From the NCBI GenBank assembly GCA_049582065.1, contig JBAUTF010000117.1:1-6320 (forward strand): DNA of 6,320 nucleotides, in the 5' to 3' direction. Below the pieces are notes generated by a model that was given only the letters and a program-made list of their open reading frames with translations, did not search any database and was not told the origin of the DNA. Of the stretch, positions 1 through 4,798 are shown piece by piece. The position numbers and the translations under genes are program-made. The DNA is from DATKSS01 sp049582065. GTDB lineage: Bacteria > Chloroflexota > Dormibacteria > Dormibacterales > Dormibacteraceae. Each line of letters opens with the position of its first letter. Position 1 is the stretch's first letter.

Positions 1-1728
1 GACCTCCTGTCGAGCATCGGGATCTGCGTCGGCGCAGCCGCGCTCATCGCCGCCGTCACCTGGCGCTTCCGGCAGCCGCTGATCATCGCCTACCTCGCCA
101 CGGGCGTGATCATCGGGCCCCACCTGCTGAAGTTGGTCAACGACCAGGGAAGCATCTCCGCCGTGGCCGAGATCGGTTTGATCCTGCTTCTTTTCGTCAT
201 CGGCCTCGAGATCGATCTGAGGAAGATGGCTTCGGGTGGCCTCGCGGTCCTCCTCACCGGCGCCCTGCAGGTGCCCATCTGCGTCGCGCTCGGGCTGGGC
301 TTCTTCGCCCTACTCGGCGTGGGGAACGGCCCGGGAAACTACGCGCTGGTCTACCTGGCGGCATGCATGAGCCTTTCCAGCACGCTGGTCGTGGTCAAGA
401 TCCTGAACGACAAGTACGAGCTCGACACCTTGCCCGGCCGTATCTCGCTCGGGGTGCTGGTCATCCAGGACCTCTGGGCCGTCGCCATGCTGGCCGTGCA
501 GCCCAACCTGCTGAACCCGAACCTGCTGCCGCTCGCGGGATCGCTGTGGCGCGGCGCCGTCCTGGTGGTGAGCGGCTTCGCGATCTCCAAATACATCCTG
601 CCGCATCTGTTCCGGATGGTGGCCAAAGCGCCGGAGCTCGTGCTGGTGTCGGGTCTCGGATGGTGCTTCTTTCTCGCCGGGGTGGCCAGTTTCATCGGCC
701 TGTCTCGTGAGATGGGCGCGCTCATCGCGGGGGTGAGCCTTTCCACCTTCCCTTACAACGTGGACGTGGTCGCCAAGGCCGTCAGCATCCGCGATTTCTT
801 CGTGACGCTCTTCTTCGTCGCTCTCGGGATGCAGATCACGATCCCGAGCCTGCAGGTGCTCGAGCTGGCGCTCGCCGCCTCCGCGTTCGTCATCGTCAGC
901 CGCATCGTCGTGGTGCCCATCCTCTACGCGCTGCGCCTTGGGCTCCGGACGAGCATCGTGCCGGCCATCAACCTCGCCCAGGTGAGCGAGTTCTCGATCG
1001 TGATCGCGTCTTTGGGCGTGACGATCCACCCGCAGCAGATCTCACCGGATGTGCTCACCATCGTCATCATCACCTTCGCCGTGACGTCGGTCGTGTCGAC
1101 GTACATGATCAACTTCAGCCATCGCATCCAGAGCATCCTGACCGCGGTCTTCAAGGCCGTCGGCTTGAAAGACCTCGATTCGAGCGCGATGATCGAGGAG
1201 GTCGGGCAGCTGCACCAGCCGGTCATCTTCCTCGGCTTCTTCCGCGACACCAGCTCGATCCTTTACGAATTCGAGCACGAAGGCGATGCGAAAGAGGCTC
1301 GTCAGTTCATCGAGAAGATCCTCGTGATCGACTTCAACCCGACGGTGATGCGCGAGCTGCGCCGCAAAGAGATCAAGTGCGTCTATGGCGACATCGCGCA
1401 CATGGACACGCTGCGGCACGCCGGCATCGAGCACGCCGAGCTCGTCGTGTCGAGCATCACGGACGACGTTCTGCGCGGGACCAGCAACATCAAGCTCATG
1501 AAGAATGTCCGCTCCAACGCGCCCAACACGCGCATCGTGTTGACCACCGACCACATCCCGCAGGCGCTGGAGTTCTACGAGGCGGGCGCCGACTTCGTTT
1601 TCATCCCGCGCCTGTACTCGGCGGCCGCCTGCGCACGCATCCTGCGCAAGGGCCTTGCGGAAGGATTCGACGAGTTCCGCAAGCAGGCGATCGGCCACCT
1701 GTCCCAGCGGCAGGAGGTGCTGGCCTGA
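1..1728 (+). CDS. Kef-type monovalent cation:proton antiporter with C-terminal TrkA-N-like domain (5' partial)
   Basis: The frame is open from the left edge, so the true start lies outside; 575 codons are visible. The first two thirds is a hydrophobic multi-helix domain of the CPA2 sodium/proton exchanger fold, which exchanges K+ or Na+ for H+ across the inner membrane. Family marks seen: LLFVIGLEIDL (bases about 184-219), a Ser-rich LSSTLVVVKIL segment, the Gln-Asp pair at 466-471 that matches the ion-binding QD of KefB/KefC-like transporters, TLFFVALGM, and NLAQVSEFSIVIA. From about base 1200 a soluble Rossmann-like TrkA-N/RCK domain follows, with a beta-strand VIDFNP ending in the acidic residue expected to contact a nucleotide ribose, then YGD and VSSITDD. 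The usual GxGxxG loop is replaced by GFFRDTSS, so nucleotide binding may be altered. The 3' end overlaps the next gene by four bases. The family is secure; the exact ion is not determinable. Confidence 0.95.
   Translation, partial: DLLSSIGICVGAAALIAAVTWRFRQPLIIAYLATGVIIGPHLLKLVNDQGSISAVAEIGLILLLFVIGLEIDLRKMASGGLAVLLTGALQVPICVALGLGFFALLGVGNGPGNYALVYLAACMSLSSTLVVVKILNDKYELDTLPGRISLGVLVIQDLWAVAMLAVQPNLLNPNLLPLAGSLWRGAVLVVSGFAISKYILPHLFRMVAKAPELVLVSGLGWCFFLAGVASFIGLSREMGALIAGVSLSTFPYNVDVVAKAVSIRDFFVTLFFVALGMQITIPSLQVLELALAASAFVIVSRIVVVPILYALRLGLRTSIVPAINLAQVSEFSIVIASLGVTIHPQQISPDVLTIVIITFAVTSVVSTYMINFSHRIQSILTAVFKAVGLKDLDSSAMIEEVGQLHQPVIFLGFFRDTSSILYEFEHEGDAKEARQFIEKILVIDFNPTVMRELRRKEIKCVYGDIAHMDTLRHAGIEHAELVVSSITDDVLRGTSNIKLMKNVRSNAPNTRIVLTTDHIPQALEFYEAGADFVFIPRLYSAAACARILRKGLAEGFDEFRKQAIGHLSQRQEVLA
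1712..1717 (+). promoter_or_regulatory. Shine-Dalgarno AGGAGG for the DCC-family gene
   Basis: A perfect AGGAGG lies inside the last codons of the antiporter, 7 bases before CTG 1725. It is the main reason to place the start of the next gene at that CTG, because no ATG, GTG or TTG is available in that frame between here and the conserved FDGT motif. The bases also encode Gln-Glu-Val of the antiporter, so the match could be partly fortuitous. Confidence 0.55.
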
Positions 1729-2123
1729 CCGAACGCCGGGTCGTCCTCCTCTTCGACGGCACTTGAGCGGTTTGCACCAGGACGGCGCGCTGGGTCCGCC
1801 GGCACGACCGGGCCGGCCGTGTGCTGGTCATTCCAAGTCAAACGCACGGCGCTCTGGCGCGATACGGCATCAGCAGGGAGGAGGGCGACCGCAGCGCCTG
1901 GGCCGTCGACCAGGACGGCCGGCGTCACGAAGGCGCCGCGGCGATCAACGTCGTGCTCCGGGAGCTTGGCGGAGCCGCGGGCGCGCTGGCGCGAGCCCTC
2001 CAACTCCGGCCGTTGACGGTGGTCGAGACCGCCGCCTATGGCTGGTTCGCCAGGCACCGGTCCCAGTTCAGCCGCCTTGGAGTTCGACCCGAATGCGAGG
2101 AGCCGGGGTCCGACTGCGGGTGA
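1725..2123 (+). CDS. DCC-family (DUF393) thiol-disulfide oxidoreductase, candidate selenoprotein with UxxC active site read through TGA
   Basis: Read with TGA 1764-1766 as an amino acid, the frame gives a 132-residue protein, the usual DCC length. It begins TERRVVLLFDGT, then the TGA codon (residue 14), Ala-Val, Cys17, then a helix ending in RWVRRHDRAGRV. Matching family features follow: LVIPSQTHGALARYGI, AVDQDGRRHEGAAAINVVLRELGG, a C-terminal Arg-rich AYGWFARHRSQFSRLG and a late Cys. Family members carry FDGxCxxC here, so the TGA replaces exactly the first redox cysteine. Members are thought to be thioredoxin-like redox proteins; substrates are largely unknown. The start is taken as CTG 1725, overlapping the antiporter stop as CTGA and preceded by AGGAGG. 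Reading 1: Sec-containing UxxC enzyme, inserted by SelB and a SECIS hairpin. Reading 2: pseudogene with a nonsense codon and lost ATG. The 118 sense codons after TGA show no further damage, favouring reading 1. Family is confident; Sec is a hypothesis. Confidence 0.68.
1764..1766 (+). other. In-frame TGA at the catalytic cysteine position, putative selenocysteine codon
   Basis: The codon series reads TTC GAC GGC ACT TGA GCG GTT TGC, that is FDGT-U-A-V-C. TGA is one base from either Cys codon (TGC or TGT). The antiporter, the two later plus-strand enzyme and membrane genes and the small exported protein all end in TGA, so genome-wide reassignment is not the explanation. Sec replacing the first Cys of a CxxC redox motif is a well-known pattern among bacterial selenoproteins. 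Alternative: a nonsense mutation or sequencing error. Confidence 0.5.
1767..1799 (+). promoter_or_regulatory. Candidate bacterial SECIS hairpin directly after the TGA
   Basis: Hand folding gives an outer stem GCGG (1767-1770) with CCGC (1796-1799), and an inner stem ACCAG (1776-1780) with CTGGGT (1790-1795) that leaves G1792 bulged. The apical loop is 9 bases, 1781-1789, starting with G. A competing fold pairs GGAC (1780-1783) with GTCC (1794-1797) and leaves a 10-base loop starting GG, 17 bases after the TGA. Bacterial SECIS elements are known to be in-frame stem-loops just after UGA, with a short apical loop having G among its first two bases. Both folds are compatible in outline. GC-rich sequence forms hairpins easily and no energies were computed. 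Confidence 0.4.
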
Positions 2124-2129
2124 GCCCGC
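2116..2129. terminator. Short hairpin between convergent genes, possible weak terminator
   Basis: GCGGG (2116-2120) pairs with CCCGC (2125-2129) around a four-base loop that contains the TGA stop of the DCC gene. It sits in the 10-base gap between two convergent genes. No T-run follows on either strand, so termination is only a guess from position. Confidence 0.25.
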
Positions 2130-2133
2130 GAAG

Positions 2134-2442
2134 CTACGGCGCCGGCGGCTTGCGGATGGCCTTGTCGATCTCGCCGCCCACCTCACGGAAGGTCTCCGCC
2201 AGAGCTGCTCCAAACGAACGCGCAGCCTGCCGGGTGCCCGCCTGGACCTCGGGGTCGCGCGATGCGGCTTCGAGCGAGGTGAACACCGACTCCGCCGCCT
2301 GCCGCAGCTTCTCGAGCGACTGGTTGACGTCAGCCGCCTTGGTGTCGTCGCCGGGGCTCTTGTACTGGCGGTGCAGCTGACCGCCCAGCGTCTTCATGTC
2401 CTTCTGGAACTGCTCCCAAGCCTCTTTGGTGTCATTGGCCAT
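2134..2442 (-). CDS. Small helical protein of unknown function (102 aa)
   Basis: I do not recognise a named family. The product is soluble, charged and predicted largely alpha-helical, with no signal peptide, membrane segment or cysteine. It opens MANDTKEAWEQFQKDMKTLG and continues with amphipathic stretches (VNQSLEKLRQAAESVFTSLEAA and RSFGAALAETFREVGGEID), ending in a Pro-rich tail. Similar short helical proteins of the pattern WEEF...LG...DPEV...A..F..AL...  occur as conserved hypotheticals in high-GC bacteria; this is recollection, not a search result. Start ATG (2442-2440) is supported by GAGGAG at 2456-2451 on the minus strand, 8 bases away. It converges on the DCC gene and diverges from the membrane-protein gene. 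Coding status is well supported by the ribosome site and codon use; function is open. Confidence 0.8.
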   Translation of the reverse strand: MANDTKEAWEQFQKDMKTLGGQLHRQYKSPGDDTKAADVNQSLEKLRQAAESVFTSLEAASRDPEVQAGTRQAARSFGAALAETFREVGGEIDKAIRKPPAP

Positions 2443-2517
2443 CGCTTCTTCTCCTCACGTGCGGAATGAAAACCGTCGTATGCCAAAACGCCGCCCCCGC
2501 CCGGCGGCGGATTCGAC
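2443..2517. other. Divergent intergenic region with a GC-rich hairpin
   Basis: This spacer must hold the promoters of both the minus-strand small gene and the plus-strand membrane gene, but no convincing -35/-10 pair is visible on either strand. A 7-base-pair inverted repeat, CGCCGCC (2489-2495) with GGCGGCG (2503-2509) and a 7-base loop, sits just before the 2518 start codon. It could act in the leader RNA or be simple GC-rich composition. Confidence 0.35.
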
Positions 2518-3081
2518 ATGATTGTCATTGTCCTAGCTTCACGGACCGAGATGGAGGGCCGCAAATTGGCCGAGCAGCACGGAGAACGACGGAAATCCGA
2601 CAGCGCGCACCGCGCGGCCTACGCCGAGGCCAAAGCCGCACCAACGCTGCACAAACCCCGGCTGATCACCTCTCGGTCGGTGCACGAGGCCGTGCATGGC
2701 GCCGGCGCCATCGGGCAGTTCAACACCTGGCTGGCGGTCAAGATCACCAGGAGCGTGGGCACGATGTGGACGGCCTATATCTTCGCGGCTATCGCTCTGA
2801 TCTCTTTGCCCGCCGCGATCGCAACTGGCAACGTTATCGTCATCGTCGCCTGGATTGCGCAGACGTTCTTCCAGCTGGTACTTCTGCCCATCATCATCGT
2901 CGGCCAGAACGTGATCTCCGCGGCCCAGGATGCGCGCGCCGAGGCCGACCACCTTACCCTGACAACCCTGCATGCGATCAATGTGCAGCAGCTGCAGATG
3001 CTGACCCAGCAAAAGGAAACGCTGCAGCAGCAGCGCGAGATTCTTGACCTGCTGCAGAACAAGGGTCTCGCCACCGCTTGA
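2518..3081 (+). CDS. Two-helix membrane protein of the DUF1003-like group with Gln-rich coiled-coil tail
   Basis: With the start at 2518 the product has 187 residues. A charged N-terminal region is followed by FNTWLAVKITRSVGTMW (about 68-84), transmembrane helix 1 (about 84-102), a short turn, and helix 2 (about 106-128). Then comes VGQNVISAAQDARAEAD, which resembles the post-membrane QN...D..AE pattern of DUF1003 proteins, and a Gln/Leu-rich coiled coil (about 150-182). DUF1003 members are small inner-membrane proteins of unknown function. The start is uncertain: ATG 2518 adds a short hydrophobic lead (MIVIVLASRTE), while in-frame ATG 2551 gives MEGRKLAEQHG. Neither has a good Shine-Dalgarno; 2551 is at least as plausible on codon use. 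The stop TGA is 50 bases before the earliest start of the next gene. Membrane topology is confident, family assignment moderate. Confidence 0.85.
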   Translation: MIVIVLASRTEMEGRKLAEQHGERRKSDSAHRAAYAEAKAAPTLHKPRLITSRSVHEAVHGAGAIGQFNTWLAVKITRSVGTMWTAYIFAAIALISLPAAIATGNVIVIVAWIAQTFFQLVLLPIIIVGQNVISAAQDARAEADHLTLTTLHAINVQQLQMLTQQKETLQQQREILDLLQNKGLATA

Positions 3082-3106
3082 TGTCCCGCTGGCGAATGGG
3101 GTGACG

Positions 3107-3130
3107 GAGCTCCTCGACGGCCTGGAGCTC
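3107..3130 (+). repeat. Inverted repeat GAGCTCC/GGAGCTC just before the oxidoreductase gene
   Basis: GAGCTCC (3107-3113) and GGAGCTC (3124-3130) form a perfect 7-base-pair stem around a 10-base loop. It lies between the membrane gene and the TTG start at 3132. The right arm contains GGAG, the only Shine-Dalgarno-like sequence near that start, so the stem could mask it. It could instead be a terminator stem for the upstream gene, though no T-run follows. Confidence 0.4.
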
Positions 3131-3131
3131 G

Positions 3132-4337
3132 TTGCCGGCGTTCTCAGTGTCCTGGTCGGACGACAATCAACCCGTGAGGTCGACAGTCGAGGTGGCTGTG
3201 GTCGGCGCCGGGATCCACGGCGCGAGCGTCGCGTTTCATCTCGCATCGCGCGGGGTGAAGGTCGTGGTCATCGAGCAGGGTGCCGCCGCGAGCGGGCCGA
3301 CCGGCCGCTCTTCCGCCATCTGCCGCGCGTACTACACGAACCATTACCTGGCCCGCGTCGCCAGGGCGAGCCTTGACATGTTCCGGTCGTTCGGCGAGCT
3401 GACCGGCGGTAGGGGATGCGACTTCCACGCAGCGGGCGCGCTTTACCTGCATCCGGCGTCCGACGCCGGCGGGCTGGGCGAGGCCGCGAGCTACATGAAC
3501 TCGATCGGCACCAGGGTGCGGATCCTCACTCCTGGCCAGCTCCGGGACGACTTCCCCCTGATCGATGCCGAAGGGGTCGGGGTCGCGGGATGGGAGGAGG
3601 AGGCCGGTTATGCCGACCCGGTGGCGACCACCGTCGGGCTGCTCGAGCGGGCGGTCGAGCTGGGCGCGTCGGCCAGGCTGTATGCCCGAGTTGGCGGCCT
3701 GCGGGCGCGGGCCGGCACGGGAGCGCACGTGAGGCTCGTTAACGGCGACGAGCTGGAGTGCGAGCGCCTGCTCATCGCCGCCGGTCCGTGGACCAGGGGG
3801 CTGGCGGGCCAGGTCGCGGAGCCGCTGCCCCTCACCGTCGAGCGCCATTACGTTGCGACCATCCGATGGTCGGAAGCTCGCGAGATGCCGTACGTGCACG
3901 CCGACATAGCCGCCGGTTATTACTGCAAGCCGGAAGGCGTGGACATGTACTGCCTCGGCCCGCTCACGGCCGAGCCGCCGGCCGACCCTGATCGAGAGGT
4001 CGCCGGAATCGACCCCGAAGAGTCGCATCGAATGGCCGCTCTGGCGACGCGCAGAGTCCCGCGTCTGAAAGACGCCGTCTCAACCGGCGGCTGGGCGAGC
4101 CTGTACGACGTCAGCCCGGACTGGATGCCGGTGATCGGAGAGATCGCGCCTGGAGTCTTCGTGGACGCCGGGACGAGCGGTCACGGTTTCAAGCTGGCCC
4201 CCGCGCTGGGCGCCGGCGTGGCCGCGCTGGTGCTTGGCGCGGATGTGGACGCGGACATCCACCAGTTCTCGCCGGCGCGATTCGCCTCAGGCGGATCGCT
4301 CTCGGCAGGTTACGGGAGCGCGCGGATCCTCGGCTGA
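3132..4337 (+). CDS. FAD-dependent oxidoreductase of the DAO fold (sarcosine/glycine/D-amino-acid oxidase-like)
   Basis: The 401-residue product has an N-terminal FAD Rossmann motif, VAVVGAGIHGASVAFHLASRG (about 21-41), with Glu48 ending the second strand to bind the adenosine ribose. TGRSSAICR (57-65) follows, as in sarcosine-oxidase beta-like proteins, then AAGPW (216-220), SPDWMPVIG (328-336) and the C-terminal flavin loop GTSGHGFKLAP (347-357). This is the pfam DAO arrangement at normal length. Such enzymes oxidise secondary amines or amino acids, passing electrons to O2 or a carrier; the substrate cannot be named from sequence. No export signal is seen, so it is probably cytoplasmic. The start is unsure: TTG 3132 has GGAG four bases upstream, whereas GTG 3147 and GTG 3174 are alternatives. 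GTG 3174 would begin five residues before the FAD strand, a common arrangement for this family. No partner subunit genes adjoin it. Confidence 0.93.
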   Translation: MPAFSVSWSDDNQPVRSTVEVAVVGAGIHGASVAFHLASRGVKVVVIEQGAAASGPTGRSSAICRAYYTNHYLARVARASLDMFRSFGELTGGRGCDFHAAGALYLHPASDAGGLGEAASYMNSIGTRVRILTPGQLRDDFPLIDAEGVGVAGWEEEAGYADPVATTVGLLERAVELGASARLYARVGGLRARAGTGAHVRLVNGDELECERLLIAAGPWTRGLAGQVAEPLPLTVERHYVATIRWSEAREMPYVHADIAAGYYCKPEGVDMYCLGPLTAEPPADPDREVAGIDPEESHRMAALATRRVPRLKDAVSTGGWASLYDVSPDWMPVIGEIAPGVFVDAGTSGHGFKLAPALGAGVAALVLGADVDADIHQFSPARFASGGSLSAGYGSARILG

Positions 4338-4390
4338 CGCTTTGCCGGATGCGCTGTACGTGCCCACGTCCAAGGGTTAGATTTAGAGCC

Positions 4391-4747
4391 ATGAGTCGAT
4401 CGAGGAACCTCCTGTTTGTGCCCCTCTGGATTGTTTTCGTGGTGTTGGTCCTCCTGGCGACGATCGTCCTTCGTTCCGAACCAGTCAAGGCTCCGGCAAA
4501 TCTCGGGGGCCAACCGGCGCATCTGTCGGCTCCAGGCCAGGCCTCCTCAGAAGCACCCGTAGCCAACCAGGCATCCGGTGGGGCCGCCCAGACCCAGCGC
4601 ACCGTCGGCGCTTCGCAGCCGGCGCCGGTCAAAGCCGCCCAGCCGGCGGCGCCCCAGGCTCCATCGAACCCATGTCGCACAGGCGGCCCGGGCCCGACCA
4701 TGCATCCCACGTGCGTGACGGGAGGTCAGGTTCCAATCGGAGGCTGA
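4391..4747 (+). CDS. Small membrane-anchored Ala/Pro-rich exported protein, unknown function
   Basis: The 118-residue product starts MSRSRNLLFVPLW, with a positive N-terminus and one hydrophobic helix (about 7-27) that fits a signal anchor or uncleaved signal peptide. The rest is a low-complexity extracytoplasmic tail rich in Ala, Pro, Gln, Gly and Ser. It ends with two cysteines, Cys95 and Cys108, in a PCRTGGPGPTMHPTC context that could form a disulfide loop. I recognise no family. The start at ATG 4391 is preferred over ATG 4349 in the same frame, because the earlier one adds an Arg/Cys-rich stretch before a clean signal-anchor start. The ribosome site is weak (TTAGAG just upstream), and AT-richer bases at about 4376-4384 (TTAGATTTA) could be a -10 element. 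Stop TGA is followed within 10 bases by a strong hairpin. Confidence 0.72.
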   Translation: MSRSRNLLFVPLWIVFVVLVLLATIVLRSEPVKAPANLGGQPAHLSAPGQASSEAPVANQASGGAAQTQRTVGASQPAPVKAAQPAAPQAPSNPCRTGGPGPTMHPTCVTGGQVPIGG

Positions 4748-4755
4748 CGCCGGGT

Positions 4756-4786
4756 CCAGGAGAGAGCCATGGCGGCCCTCTCCTGG
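4756..4786. terminator. Strong hairpin terminator shared by two convergent genes
   Basis: Bases 4756-4768 pair with 4774-4786 over 13 positions with a single A-C mismatch (4765/4777), around a five-base loop ATGGC. The core CCAGGAGAG/CTCTCCTGG is perfect. It lies centrally in the 51-base gap between the stops of the small exported protein and the peptidase, so it can serve both strands. There is no proper T-run on either side, only TCTCTCT nearby on the plus strand, which is common in GC-rich genomes. Confidence 0.7.
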
Positions 4787-4798
4787 CGTGATGTCTCT

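Noticed and set aside
310..1029. Long minus-strand open frame opposite the antiporter
   Set aside because: Its product is low-complexity His/Asp/Arg/Glu-rich, typical of the antisense of a GC-rich hydrophobic gene, with no domain; the plus-strand frame is a clear transporter.
1042..1698. Minus-strand open frame opposite the TrkA-N region
   Set aside because: Composition is a codon-bias shadow with no recognisable motif, and the plus strand encodes a conserved domain.
1764..1766. TGA reassigned to Trp or Gly genome-wide
   Set aside because: At least four other genes in the window terminate with TGA at the expected protein ends.
1798..1817. Hairpin GCCGGC/GCCGGC as the SECIS
   Set aside because: Its loop starts with A-C, lacking G in the first two positions, and lies at the far limit of distance from the TGA; it is probably ordinary GC-rich self-complementarity.
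1821..2123. A separate 100-residue gene starting at GTG 1821
   Set aside because: It would start mid-way through the DCC fold and lack the active site; the codons before it back to the TGA and beyond align with the family in the same frame, and no ribosome site precedes it.
1655..2380. Plus-strand open frame of 241 codons spanning the DCC gene and the small minus-strand gene
   Set aside because: Arg/Pro/Gly/Ser-rich shadow that crosses two better-supported genes on different frames and strands.
2038..2469. Plus-strand open frame opposite the 102-residue protein
   Set aside because: The opposing minus-strand frame has a proper Shine-Dalgarno and coherent helical product; this one has neither.
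3144..4028. Minus-strand open frame opposite the FAD oxidoreductase
   Set aside because: Arg/Gly/Ala-rich shadow with no motif; the plus strand holds all the FAD-binding motifs.
4349..4390. Extended N-terminus of the small exported protein from ATG 4349
   Set aside because: It would put an Arg/Cys-rich stretch ahead of a clean signal-anchor beginning at ATG 4391, and it lies only 12 bases after the previous stop with no ribosome site.
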